A stretch of 64,000 bases of DNA from Pseudomonas nitroreducens TX1 (lineage in GTDB: Bacteria; Pseudomonadota; Gammaproteobacteria; Pseudomonadales; Pseudomonadaceae). Below are positions 34,467 to 43,154 of this stretch, piece by piece. Each line of letters begins with the position of its first letter. Position 1 is the first letter of the stretch. The DNA lies in assembly GCF_000313755.1 (NCBI RefSeq), contig NZ_AMZB01000097.1:1-64000 (forward strand), written 5' to 3'. Position numbers and translations under genes: made by a program. The notes under the pieces are model-generated. The model saw only the letters and a program-made list of their open reading frames with translations. It was not told the DNA's origin and made no database searches.

Positions 34467-35678
34467 TCAGTGGCGGTGCGGCGGGCGCACCCTTTCTTCA
34501 TCGCCCAGGCGTGCCTCCCGGCGCTGCGGTTGCAGTTCGACCTTGACCCAACCGGTCTCGCGCTGGTTGAAGGCCTCGAAGGCGTCGATCACGTCGTTCA
34601 TCGGCTTGACCTGGGTGAGGATGGCCGCGGGATCGATGCGCCCGGCCAGCACCAGTTCGATGAGTTTCGGGATGTAGCGGCGGTGGTGGCAGTTGCCCAT
34701 CTTCAACGTGAGGTTCTTGTTCATCGCCTCGCCGATGGGGAAGCTGCGCTGGTCCGGGCCGTAGACGCCGATGATGCCCAGACTGCCGGCCTTGGCGAGG
34801 GCCGCCACGGCCCATTCCAGGGCCTGGGTCGGCGCGTTGCCCGGCACCCATTCGGCTTTGTGTTCCTGCGCCGGCGCCTCGGTCTCGGCGCCATGGCTGT
34901 GCTCGGCGTCCACGCCCACGGCATCGATGGCACGGTCCACGCCTATGCCTTCGGTGAGCCAGAGCAGCGCCTGTACCGGGTCCTCGCGCTCGAAGTCGAT
35001 CACTTCGGCACCCTGTTGGCGGGCCATATGCAGGCGGTCGGGGTGGCGGTCGATGGCGAACACCCGCGCCGCGCCCATCAGCAGTGCGCTGGCGATGGCG
35101 AACTGGCCGACCGGCCCGCAGCCGAACACCGCGACGGTGTCGCCGATGCCGACCTCGGCCAGCTCCGCGCCGAACCAGCCGGTGGGGAAGATATCCGAGA
35201 GCAGGATCGCCTGGTCGTCGCTGATCTGCGAGGGCAGGCGGATCAACCCGATGTTGGCGTAGGGGATGCGCGCCTTCTCCGCCTGCAGGCCGTGGAAGGC
35301 GCCGGTACTTTCCGGGCCGCCGAAGAAGGCGGTGCCGCCGCGCTTGCCGTTGGGGTTGGCCCTGTCGCACTGCGCGTAGTAGCCGGCGCGGCAGTACGAA
35401 CAGTTGCCGCAGGCGATGGTGGAGGGGATCACCACACGATCGCCCACCTGCAGGTTGCGCACCTCGTCACCCAGCTCCTCGATGATGCCCACGCCTTCGT
35501 GGCCGAGGATGGTGCCGGGTTTCATGCCGCCCACCGAACCGCGCACGAAGTGCAGGTCGGTGCCGCAGATGGCCGAGGCCGTGAGGCGAACGATGGCATC
35601 GTTGGGGTGCTTGAGTGCGGGGGCGGGCACATCCTCCAGGCGGATGTCGCCGACGTCGTGGAATACGACTGCTTTCAT
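34467..35678 (-). CDS. zinc-dependent alcohol dehydrogenase, formaldehyde-dehydrogenase-like
   Basis: A 403-aa medium-chain dehydrogenase. The catalytic zinc ligands lie in ICGTDLH and GHEGVG, the structural zinc site is CGNCSYCRAGYYAQC, and the NAD motif GCGPVGQ is near residue 190. A His/Glu-rich insertion (around 255-280) resembles glutathione-independent formaldehyde dehydrogenases. It oxidises alcohols or aldehydes with NAD. CCGAGGAGGACAAG precedes the ATG. It leads the DUF72-ybhP-clsB-ybhN operon behind an ECF-type promoter. Confidence 0.92.
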   Translation of the reverse strand: MKAVVFHDVGDIRLEDVPAPALKHPNDAIVRLTASAICGTDLHFVRGSVGGMKPGTILGHEGVGIIEELGDEVRNLQVGDRVVIPSTIACGNCSYCRAGYYAQCDRANPNGKRGGTAFFGGPESTGAFHGLQAEKARIPYANIGLIRLPSQISDDQAILLSDIFPTGWFGAELAEVGIGDTVAVFGCGPVGQFAIASALLMGAARVFAIDRHPDRLHMARQQGAEVIDFEREDPVQALLWLTEGIGVDRAIDAVGVDAEHSHGAETEAPAQEHKAEWVPGNAPTQALEWAVAALAKAGSLGIIGVYGPDQRSFPIGEAMNKNLTLKMGNCHHRRYIPKLIELVLAGRIDPAAILTQVKPMNDVIDAFEAFNQRETGWVKVELQPQRREARLGDEERVRPPHRH

Positions 35679-35738
35679 CTTGTCCTCCTCGGCGCGCGCG
35701 GCGGTCGGCGATGCCGGCCCGTGCGCGGACTCTCGCGG

Positions 35739-35766
35739 AAAAAATCGGTGAGCCCCTTTACGGGGC
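35739..35766 (-). terminator. terminator-like hairpin after glgX
   Basis: On the minus strand, GCCCC, a five-base loop and GGGGC are followed after nine bases by TTTTTT. It would end the glgA-glgX operon. It also lies just downstream of the promoter for the alcohol dehydrogenase, inside that mRNA leader. Confidence 0.5.
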
Positions 35767-35776
35767 CCCTACAGAT

Positions 35777-35803
35777 TCCGACTGAGGGCGTGCGGGGCCG
35801 TTC
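35777..35803 (-). promoter_or_regulatory. ECF-type promoter, GAACGG-N16-TCGGA
   Basis: On the minus strand: TCTGAACGG, 16 bp, TCGGA, 98 bp before the alcohol dehydrogenase ATG and just after the glgX stop. The -10 is identical to that of glgE. Confidence 0.6.
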
Positions 35804-35823
35804 AGACCGATTCTCCCCGCTCG

Positions 35824-37953
35824 TCAGTCCTCGCCGCGGCGCAGGGTGAACAGCACCAGCGAGCGCGCACCCAGGGGGTAGGCGGTGCCGAATTCCCAGT
35901 TGCGCTCGTGGTCCTGGCCCGGTTCGCGGGTGTCGAGGAGGAATTGCCACTCGCGACCCTGGGCGGTTTCCGGGAGCACGAAGTCGAGGTCTTCGTGGCC
36001 GGCGTTGACCAGCAGCAGCAAGGTCGCGTCGCCGCCGCTGCGGCGGATGCCGGTGGGCTGCGCGCGGCCATCGAGCAACATGCCGAGGCTGCGGCGCTGC
36101 GGATCGTGCCAATGGTCCTCGGTCATCTCCACGCCCTCGGCGGCGAGCCAGGTGACATCGCGCACGCCCAGCTCCTCGTTGTACTCGCCGACCAGGAATC
36201 TTCCGCGCCGCAGGATCGGGTAGGCTTGGCGCAGACGGATCAGGCGGCGGGTGAAGGCCAGCAGCTCGCGACCCTCGTCGTCGAGGTTCCAGTCCACCCA
36301 GCCCAGTTCGTTGTCCTGGCAGTAGACGTTGTTGTTGCCCTGCTGGGTGCGGCTGAACTCGTCGCCGGCCAGCAGCATGGGCGTGCCCTGGGAGAGCAGC
36401 AGCGTGGCCATCAGGTTGCGCATCTGCTGCAGGCGCAGGTGGCGGATTTCCGGATCGTCCGTGGGGCCCTCGACGCCGTGGTTCCAGGAGCGGTTGTCGT
36501 CGCTGCCGTCGCGGTTGTCCTCGCCGTTGGCCTCGTTGTGCTTGTGGTTGTAGCTGACCACGTCGCGCAGGGTGAAGCCATCGTGGGCGGTGATGAAGTT
36601 CACCGAGGCGTAGGGCCGCCGGCCGCGCTGATCGTAGAGGTCGCCCGAGGCGGTGAGGCGGCGCGCCAGGTCCGGCAACTGACCCTCGTCGCCGCGCCAG
36701 AAGCTGCGCACGGTGTCGCGGAAGCGGTCGTTCCACTCGACCCAGCCCGGCGGGAAGCCGCCCACCTGGTAGCCGCCAGGGCCGCAATCCCACGGCTCGG
36801 CGATGAGCTTGCGGTGGCTCAGCACCGGGTCCTGGCGGCAGGCGACGAGGAAGCTGTGGCGTTCGTCGAAGCCGTCGGCGTAGCGGCCGAGGATGGAGGC
36901 GAGGTCGAAGCGGAAGCCGTCCACGCGCATCTCGGTGGCCCAGTAGCGCAGCGAGTCGGTGACCATCTGCAGCACGCAGGGGTGGCTCAGGTCCAGCGTA
37001 TTGCCGGTGCCCGAGTCGTTGACGTAGTAGCGCCGGTTGTCGGCCTGCAGGCGGTAGTAGGAGACGTTGTCGATGCCGCGCATGGAGAGCGTGGGGCCCA
37101 GCTCGTTGCCTTCGGCAGTGTGGTTGTAGACCACGTCGAGGATCAGCTCGATACCGGCGGCATGCAGGTGCGCGACCATCTCCTTGAACTCGTTGATATG
37201 GCCGCTGGCGAGGTAACGCGCCTGTGGCGCGAAGAAGGCGATGGTGTTGTAGCCCCAGTAGTTGGCCATGCCTTTTTCGAGCAGGTGCTTGTCGTCGAGG
37301 AAGCCATGCACCGGCAACAGTTCCAGGCTGGTGATGCCCAGCTGCCGCAGGTGTTGCAGCAACTCGCTGTTCATCAGCCCGGCGCAGGTGCCGCGCAGGC
37401 GCTCGGGCACGTCCGGGTGGCGCATGCTGAGGCCGCGCAGGTGCGCCTCGTAGATCACCGTTTCGTCCCAGGGCACGCGCACCGGCTGCTGTTCGCCCCA
37501 GGTAAACGCGGGGTCTATGACCTTGCACTTGGGCACGAAGGGTGCGCTGTCGCGCTCGTCGAAGCTCAGGTCGGCGTCGGGGGAGCCGATGGTGTAGCCG
37601 AACAGCGATTCGGACCATTTGAGCTCGCCGACCAACTGCCGGGCGTAAGGGTCGATCAGCAGTTTGTTGGGGTTGAAACGGTGCCCCGCGTCGGGTTCGT
37701 AGGGGCCGTGCACCCGGTAGCCGTAGATCTGGCCGGGATGGGCGTCGGGCAGGTAGCCGTGCCAGATTTCGTCGCTGTATTCGGGAAGTTCGATGCGTTC
37801 GATCTCGCGCTTGCCCTGGGCGTCGAACAGGCACAGCTCGACCTTGGTGGCGTGGGCTGAGAACAGTGCGAAGTTGACGCCCAGCCCGTCCCAGGTCGCC
37901 CCCAGCGGAAAGGGGCGGCCTTCGGTTACGCGGGAATGTGCACGTCGGGTCAT
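35824..37953 (-). CDS. glgX: glycogen debranching enzyme
   Basis: A 709-aa GH13_11 isoamylase-type enzyme that hydrolyses alpha-1,6 branches. A carbohydrate-binding domain (about 10-120) precedes the barrel. The nucleophile Asp lies in VDGFRFDLASILGR, the acid Glu in LIAEPWDCG, and a later FITAHDGFTLRD motif is present. GAGCCGGACATG surrounds the start. It is last in the minus-strand glgA operon, 14 bp after the DUF2934 gene. Debranched chains are the substrate for TreY/TreZ and GlgP. Confidence 0.96.
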   Translation of the reverse strand: MTRRAHSRVTEGRPFPLGATWDGLGVNFALFSAHATKVELCLFDAQGKREIERIELPEYSDEIWHGYLPDAHPGQIYGYRVHGPYEPDAGHRFNPNKLLIDPYARQLVGELKWSESLFGYTIGSPDADLSFDERDSAPFVPKCKVIDPAFTWGEQQPVRVPWDETVIYEAHLRGLSMRHPDVPERLRGTCAGLMNSELLQHLRQLGITSLELLPVHGFLDDKHLLEKGMANYWGYNTIAFFAPQARYLASGHINEFKEMVAHLHAAGIELILDVVYNHTAEGNELGPTLSMRGIDNVSYYRLQADNRRYYVNDSGTGNTLDLSHPCVLQMVTDSLRYWATEMRVDGFRFDLASILGRYADGFDERHSFLVACRQDPVLSHRKLIAEPWDCGPGGYQVGGFPPGWVEWNDRFRDTVRSFWRGDEGQLPDLARRLTASGDLYDQRGRRPYASVNFITAHDGFTLRDVVSYNHKHNEANGEDNRDGSDDNRSWNHGVEGPTDDPEIRHLRLQQMRNLMATLLLSQGTPMLLAGDEFSRTQQGNNNVYCQDNELGWVDWNLDDEGRELLAFTRRLIRLRQAYPILRRGRFLVGEYNEELGVRDVTWLAAEGVEMTEDHWHDPQRRSLGMLLDGRAQPTGIRRSGGDATLLLLVNAGHEDLDFVLPETAQGREWQFLLDTREPGQDHERNWEFGTAYPLGARSLVLFTLRRGED

Positions 37954-37967
37954 GTCCGGCTCCTGGG

Positions 37968-38399
37968 TCAGACGGGCTTGGATTCTTTGGGTTTACCCAG
38001 CCGGGCGGTGGGCGTGGGCGGCGGCGCGCTCTTGGTACGCTTGGACGTGGCCGGCTGGGAAGGCACCGGCTCGTCAGTGGCCTTGGGTTTGGGCGCGGCG
38101 CGCTTGGGCGTAGGTGCCACGGTTTCGCCCACCGCTTGCGCGGGGATTTCGGGGTCGGCCTTGGGCAGGCGCCCCTTGCGGCGCGGCGGCTCCTGCAACA
38201 GGGCGGGCTTCTCCGGCTCCTGCTCGCCTTCGAAGCGCGGCTGCACCGGCTCCTCGGCCTCGCCTTTCTGGTTCGCCGCTTCGGCCTCGGCGAGGCTGCG
38301 CGCCATGCGCCAGTGGCGATCCTGCTGGCCTTCCGGACGCCCCTCGGACTCCCAGATCTGGTAGGCCAGTTCGCTGACTCTGCGCTCGTTGACCTTCAT
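37968..38399 (-). CDS. DUF2934 protein with long Pro/Lys-rich tail
   Basis: A 143-aa protein. Residues 1-40 are a DUF2934 domain (RRVSELAYQIWESEGRPEG, then DRHWRMA). The remaining 100 residues are low-complexity, rich in Pro, Lys, Glu and Ala, and probably disordered. The ATG overlaps the treY stop by four bases, and glgX follows after 14 bp. It is thus embedded in an enzyme operon. A second, minimal DUF2934 gene lies at 46905-47093. The function of the family is unknown. Confidence 0.85.
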   Translation of the reverse strand: MKVNERRVSELAYQIWESEGRPEGQQDRHWRMARSLAEAEAANQKGEAEEPVQPRFEGEQEPEKPALLQEPPRRKGRLPKADPEIPAQAVGETVAPTPKRAAPKPKATDEPVPSQPATSKRTKSAPPPTPTARLGKPKESKPV

Positions 38400-41119
38400 C
38401 GTTCACCTCCTGATATGAGCATGTTCACCGGTACCGCGCGCAGCAGGTCAGCCAGGCGCGGTTCGCCGTCGTGCGGATCGACAGGGCCGGCCAGCCCGCT
38501 CCAGCGGACGGCGGCCAGGGAAGAAGGCAGGTGCAGGCGGGTATCGCCCCAGTCCTCGGGGCGCACCCGCGGTAGCGTTGCGTCGCCCAGCAGGCCGGCG
38601 ACGCAACGCGGCACCACCACCAGCAGGTGCTGGCCGGCATGGCTGCGCACGAAGGCAAGGACCTGGTTGGCCTGTTCGCCGCGCACTTCCAGGGCGAGGT
38701 AGTCCCCTTGCAGGAAGAGCGCAGGCCAGCGCTTGCGCAGGCCGAGGGCATCGGCCAGCAGGGCCTGCTTGATGCGCCCGCTGCGCCAGTCGCGCAGCAG
38801 CTCGGGCCAGTCGGGCGCGTGCTCCAGTGCGGCCTCGTGGGCGGCGTAGTCCGGCACGCGGCGGTTGTCCGGGTCCACCAGGGTGAAGTCCCAGAACTCG
38901 TTGCCCTGGTACAGGTCGGGTATACCGGGCGTGGTATTGCGCAGCACGCATTGCGCCAGCGAATTGAGTGCGCCAGCGGGCATCAGGTACGCAGCCGCCT
39001 CGGCGATGGCCCGGCGCAGTGGCGCGCCGGCCTCTTCGAGCAGGATGCCGGCAAGGAATTCGGCGCAGGCTCTTTCGTAGGCTTCGTTAGGAGCGCCCCA
39101 ATCGCTGTCCAGCTTGGCCTCGCGGATGGCCTTGCGTTGCCATTGCTCGATGCGCTGGTGGTAGTCGCGCATGCCCTCGCCGTCGTCCGGGGAAAGCCCC
39201 AGAGGCCAACTGCCCAGCAGGCACTGGTAGAGGATCAGCTCGTCGCCGCCACTGGGCGCCGGGCCGCGTTCGATGTGCTGGCGCAGCGGAGCGGCGAGCT
39301 TCCACCAGGACCAGACCCGTTCGGCGAACCATTCGGCACGCTCGCTGAGCACGGCCAGGCGTGCGCGGCAGTCTTCGCCACGCTTGTGGTCATGGGTGGC
39401 GGTGGCCAGCATCGCCAGGGGAAAGTCGCGGGCGCGCTGTTCGCAGGCACGGTGGAAGGCGTCCACGTCGCTGCCGAGAAGCTCGGGGTCGAAACCGACG
39501 TCGTTGCGCCCCAGCGCCGCGGCCGAGCGATAGCAGGCGGTGTCTTCCAGGGATTTGGCGGCAATCGGCGGGGTCAGCTGCTGGAAGCGGTCCAGCGCGA
39601 GCTTGCGCAACTGCCGCAGCGGGCCGGGCGGCAGGGCGCGCAACGGCTCACCGCCGAGGATACGGTCGAGCCAGCCCAGGGTGCGCTGGTCGCTGGCGTC
39701 CAGATGCTGCTGTGCCTCTTCCAGGGCCTGACTGAAGAAGCGCTGGTCCTGCTCCGAACGGCCGAGCGCCCCGGCATAGGTGCGGTACACCGGGAAGGCG
39801 GTGAGCAGCTGGAACAGCGCACGGCGGATCGAGCCCAGCGGGATGTCGCGGCTGGCCAGCTCGAAGCGGGCGATCTGCCAGAGTTGCTGCGCCAGGCCTT
39901 CGACATCGCCGGCGAAGAGCGAGGCGAGCACATGCTTGCGGGCCTGGCGTACTTCCGCGGCGAAGCCGTCCTGGCGGCCGCTCACTTCCAGCCAGAGGTG
40001 CCGCAGCTGCGGTTCGCCGCGTACGTCGTGCTGCAGCAGCGATACCTGGTTCATGAAGTCGTAGCCGGTGGTGCCGCGAACCTTCCAGTCCGCCGGCAGC
40101 GATTCGCCGGGGCCGAGGATCTTTTCCACGTAGACCGGTGCACCATCCGTGGCGCGGGCCAAGCGCCGGCAGTAGCCGCGCGGGTCGGCAAGCCCGTCGA
40201 CGTGGTCGATGCGCAGGCCGTCGATCAGCCCTTCGTCCATCAGTTGCAGCAGGTAGCGGTGGCTGGCGTTGAACACGTCGGGATGCTCGGCGCGCAGGCC
40301 GACCAGTTCGTTGATGTCGAAGAAGCGCCGCCAGTTGATGTCGTCCGCCGCCACCCGCCAGTTGGCCAGGCGGTAGTGCTGCTGGTCGATGAGTCGGTGC
40401 AGGCTGTGCCAGTCCTCGCGGTAGGACGCCAGCAATGGCTCCAGGGCGTTCGCGCTCAGGTGAGCGGCGACCTGCTGGCACAGCCCTTCGGCCAGGTGCC
40501 GGGCCAGCGGGTGGTGGTGCAACTCGACGAAGCGCGGCGCCAGTTCGAGCAGCTCGGGGACGTCGCTGTGGCAGAGGATCATGCCGTAGCTGGAAGGGCA
40601 CACCGGGAAGCGCTGCTCGCCGTAGCGCAGCAGGAAGCGACCCGAGTCCGGCAGGTAGTCGAGGCGGATACGCCCGGCAGTGACTTCATCGATGTAGTCC
40701 TCACCCAGGCAGGGCAGCAACACCTGCTGGTCCAGCAGTGGATCGTCGCTGTGCCAGCGGATATCGAAGAAGTGTGCGTGGGGACTGTCCAGCCCCCATT
40801 CGAGGACGTCCTGCCACCATGGGTTGGCGTCGCCGATGCGCATGTGGTTGGCCACGGTATCGATGATCAGCCCCATGCCGTTCTGCCGCAGCCCGGCTAC
40901 CAGGCGGCGCAGCGCGGGTTCGCCGCCCAGTTCGTCGCTGATGCGGGTCGGGTCCACCGAGTCGTAGCCGTGCGTCGAACCCGGCTGCGCGGCCAGCAGC
41001 GGGGATGCATAGAGATGGCTGATTCCCAGGCGAGCGAAATAGTCCAGCCAGGGCAGCGCATCGTCCAGGGTGAATTCACGGTTGAACTGCAGGCGCAGGG
41101 TGGCGCGTATCTCAGTCAT
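38396..41119 (-). CDS. treY: malto-oligosyltrehalose synthase
   Basis: A 907-aa GH13_26 enzyme. It converts the reducing-end alpha-1,4 linkage of a malto-oligosaccharide to the alpha,alpha-1,1 linkage of trehalose. Motifs include YASPLLAAQPGSTHGYD, LIIDTVANHM, GLRIDHVDGLADPRGY (nucleophile), VEKILGPGE (acid) and TATHDHKRGED near residue 670. ATG 41119 lies eight bases inside the end of malQ; a longer upstream frame is only overlap with malQ. It partners TreZ, encoded in the same operon. Confidence 0.96.
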   Translation of the reverse strand: MTEIRATLRLQFNREFTLDDALPWLDYFARLGISHLYASPLLAAQPGSTHGYDSVDPTRISDELGGEPALRRLVAGLRQNGMGLIIDTVANHMRIGDANPWWQDVLEWGLDSPHAHFFDIRWHSDDPLLDQQVLLPCLGEDYIDEVTAGRIRLDYLPDSGRFLLRYGEQRFPVCPSSYGMILCHSDVPELLELAPRFVELHHHPLARHLAEGLCQQVAAHLSANALEPLLASYREDWHSLHRLIDQQHYRLANWRVAADDINWRRFFDINELVGLRAEHPDVFNASHRYLLQLMDEGLIDGLRIDHVDGLADPRGYCRRLARATDGAPVYVEKILGPGESLPADWKVRGTTGYDFMNQVSLLQHDVRGEPQLRHLWLEVSGRQDGFAAEVRQARKHVLASLFAGDVEGLAQQLWQIARFELASRDIPLGSIRRALFQLLTAFPVYRTYAGALGRSEQDQRFFSQALEEAQQHLDASDQRTLGWLDRILGGEPLRALPPGPLRQLRKLALDRFQQLTPPIAAKSLEDTACYRSAAALGRNDVGFDPELLGSDVDAFHRACEQRARDFPLAMLATATHDHKRGEDCRARLAVLSERAEWFAERVWSWWKLAAPLRQHIERGPAPSGGDELILYQCLLGSWPLGLSPDDGEGMRDYHQRIEQWQRKAIREAKLDSDWGAPNEAYERACAEFLAGILLEEAGAPLRRAIAEAAAYLMPAGALNSLAQCVLRNTTPGIPDLYQGNEFWDFTLVDPDNRRVPDYAAHEAALEHAPDWPELLRDWRSGRIKQALLADALGLRKRWPALFLQGDYLALEVRGEQANQVLAFVRSHAGQHLLVVVPRCVAGLLGDATLPRVRPEDWGDTRLHLPSSLAAVRWSGLAGPVDPHDGEPRLADLLRAVPVNMLISGGER

Positions 41120-43154
41120 GCTCGCGGCCTCCGTTGCGGGCGCGGCGCAGGCGTTCGAGGCGAGCGCGCACCCGGGGCTCGTCGAGCAGTTCGCCGGCGT
41201 TGCGCTCGAAGCGTCGCCGCCAGTTGGGATGGGTATCGCCCGGTCCGGGCAGGTTGGGCTGTTCCACGCAGGCCAAGGCGTCCTCCAGGGGCAGCAGTAC
41301 CAGCGGCGCAGGCGTGGCACCGATGAATTCGATGGCGCCGTCGAGCAGCGGCTCGTTGTCGATGCCGCCATCGCTCAGCGCCCGGCGCAGGGCGAAGGTC
41401 TCCTGCTGGCGGCTGTTGCGGTCCTGCGCGGACACCTCGCGCGAGCTGTGGCCGAGACGCTCGCGCCAGTCGACGTCGCGCGCCTGCTGCCAACCTTCGA
41501 GCGTCGGCAGGTCGTGGGTGGTGGTGGTGGCCAGAGCGTTGTCCGGCCACTGCGGCGGTGCGGTGAAATGGCCGTGCTGCTGCTCGAACAGCAGCACGCG
41601 CATGCCGAGGATGCCGCGCTCCGCCAGCTTCTCGCGCAGGCCCGGCGGGACGGTGCCAAGGTCTTCGCCGATGATGATCGCATTGGCGCGCTCGGCTTCC
41701 AGGCAGATCAGCCGCAGCAGGTCGTCGAGCGGATAGTCGAGATAGGCGCCGGCTTCTGGCGGTGCGCCGGCGGGGATGACCCAGAGGCGGCGCAGGCCGA
41801 GCACATGGTCGATGCGCAGTCCGCCGACATAGCGCAGATTGGCCCGCAGCATCTCGATGAAGGCGCGGAAGCCGTTGCGCCGCAGCCCTTCGGGCGAGAA
41901 GGCGCAGATGCCCCAGTTCTGCCCGGCGCGGTTGAGGATGTCGGGCGGCGCGCCCACGCTGACGCCATTGAGCAGTTCGTCCTGGCGCATCCACGCCTGG
42001 CTGCCGGAGGGCTCGGCGCCCACGGCAAGGTCGGCGATCAGCCCGATGCCCATGCCAGACTCGCGCGCCTCGCGCTGCACCCGTTGCAGGCCGCGGGCGA
42101 CCAGCCACTGACCGAAGGCCTGCTGGCTGATCGCCTGTTCCTCGTCGACCATGAAGTGGCCCAGCTCGGCACTGGCAGCATCGCGGTACGGCTCTGGCCA
42201 GAAGCGCCAGTCCAGCCCGTCGCCGGAGGCGGCGCGGCGCAGTTGCAGGACCTGGAAGCAGCAGTGCTGCAGCAGTTCGGCGCCGCCCTGCTGACGAAAG
42301 GCGAGGAAGTCTTCGTGCAGTCTGCCGTCCTGCTGCTGGAACTGCCGGTACAGCTGCGCCAGCAGGCGGTCGCGCAGATCGGCCACGCCCAGCCAGTCCA
42401 CCAGCGGCAGCTGTTCCAGGCGTACAAGTTCCGCCTCCAGCCCGGCTGCCGCCACCGCCTGGCGTACCAGCTCGTCACCCAGCACCAGGCCGGGCGCGGC
42501 ATACAGCTCGTTGAACAGCAGACGGCTGGAAGGCGAATAGGGGCTGAAGATGTTCCGTGCGGCGGGGAACATTGCATGCAGCGGGCTGATTGCCACGGCG
42601 TCCGCGCCCCGGCTGGCGGCGGCACGCACCAGTTGGGCGAGGGCGGCCAGGTCGCCGGCGCCGCCGTCCTGCTCGCGCCGCAGTGAATACAGCTGCGCGG
42701 CGACACCCCACGCCCGTTCCCGGCCGTCGCAGTACTGCGCCACCGACGGGCAGCGCGGTGGGGCGACGGCGACGATGATCTCGTGCTCGCCCAGGTGCAG
42801 CGAGTAATAGCCGCTGTGCGCGACGGCGGGAATCTGCCGGTGCTCGTCGACATGGCCTTCGCTGTGGCCGCTGTCGTCCTCGTTGAACAGTTTGTAGCGG
42901 CTGCCGGTCGCGGCCGGCACGTCGATGGGGCGGTCGCGGTCGGCGGTGATCAGCGCCGGCATCTGCGCGCGACGCTGCTCCAGCAGCTCCAGGCTCTGGC
43001 TGATCTGCTCGGGACTCTGGGCGGCAAACCCGAGGGCCTCGAGCACGTTGCGCTGGACTTCGCCGGTCAGCCGCTGCGGCCGGTTGTCGGCATCGATCCA
43101 GTCGATGGCCAGCCCGGCGGCGCTGGCCAGACGTTCCAGTTGCGGGTCGCTCAT
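41112..43154 (-). CDS. malQ: 4-alpha-glucanotransferase (amylomaltase)
   Basis: A 680-aa GH77 enzyme that transfers maltosyl or longer units between alpha-1,4-glucans. Motifs include LYSLRREQDGGAGDLAAL, DAVAISPLHAMF, GLRIDHVLGLRRLW (nucleophile), IIGEDLGTVPPG (acid) and TTTHDLPTLEGW. The N-terminal region resembles the bacterial long-form MalQ. The start at 43154 overlaps the treZ stop by four bases. It recycles short chains left after debranching and trehalose release. Confidence 0.95.
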   Translation of the reverse strand: MSDPQLERLASAAGLAIDWIDADNRPQRLTGEVQRNVLEALGFAAQSPEQISQSLELLEQRRAQMPALITADRDRPIDVPAATGSRYKLFNEDDSGHSEGHVDEHRQIPAVAHSGYYSLHLGEHEIIVAVAPPRCPSVAQYCDGRERAWGVAAQLYSLRREQDGGAGDLAALAQLVRAAASRGADAVAISPLHAMFPAARNIFSPYSPSSRLLFNELYAAPGLVLGDELVRQAVAAAGLEAELVRLEQLPLVDWLGVADLRDRLLAQLYRQFQQQDGRLHEDFLAFRQQGGAELLQHCCFQVLQLRRAASGDGLDWRFWPEPYRDAASAELGHFMVDEEQAISQQAFGQWLVARGLQRVQREARESGMGIGLIADLAVGAEPSGSQAWMRQDELLNGVSVGAPPDILNRAGQNWGICAFSPEGLRRNGFRAFIEMLRANLRYVGGLRIDHVLGLRRLWVIPAGAPPEAGAYLDYPLDDLLRLICLEAERANAIIIGEDLGTVPPGLREKLAERGILGMRVLLFEQQHGHFTAPPQWPDNALATTTTHDLPTLEGWQQARDVDWRERLGHSSREVSAQDRNSRQQETFALRRALSDGGIDNEPLLDGAIEFIGATPAPLVLLPLEDALACVEQPNLPGPGDTHPNWRRRFERNAGELLDEPRVRARLERLRRARNGGREHD

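Noticed and set aside
35908-37860. 650-codon plus-strand open frame opposite glgX
   Set aside because: Antisense shadow; the glgX reading has all GH13 motifs and the correct length.
38627-41326. 899-codon plus-strand open frame opposite treY
   Set aside because: Antisense shadow of treY; low-complexity Val/Gln/Gly-rich translation, no ribosome site and no family.
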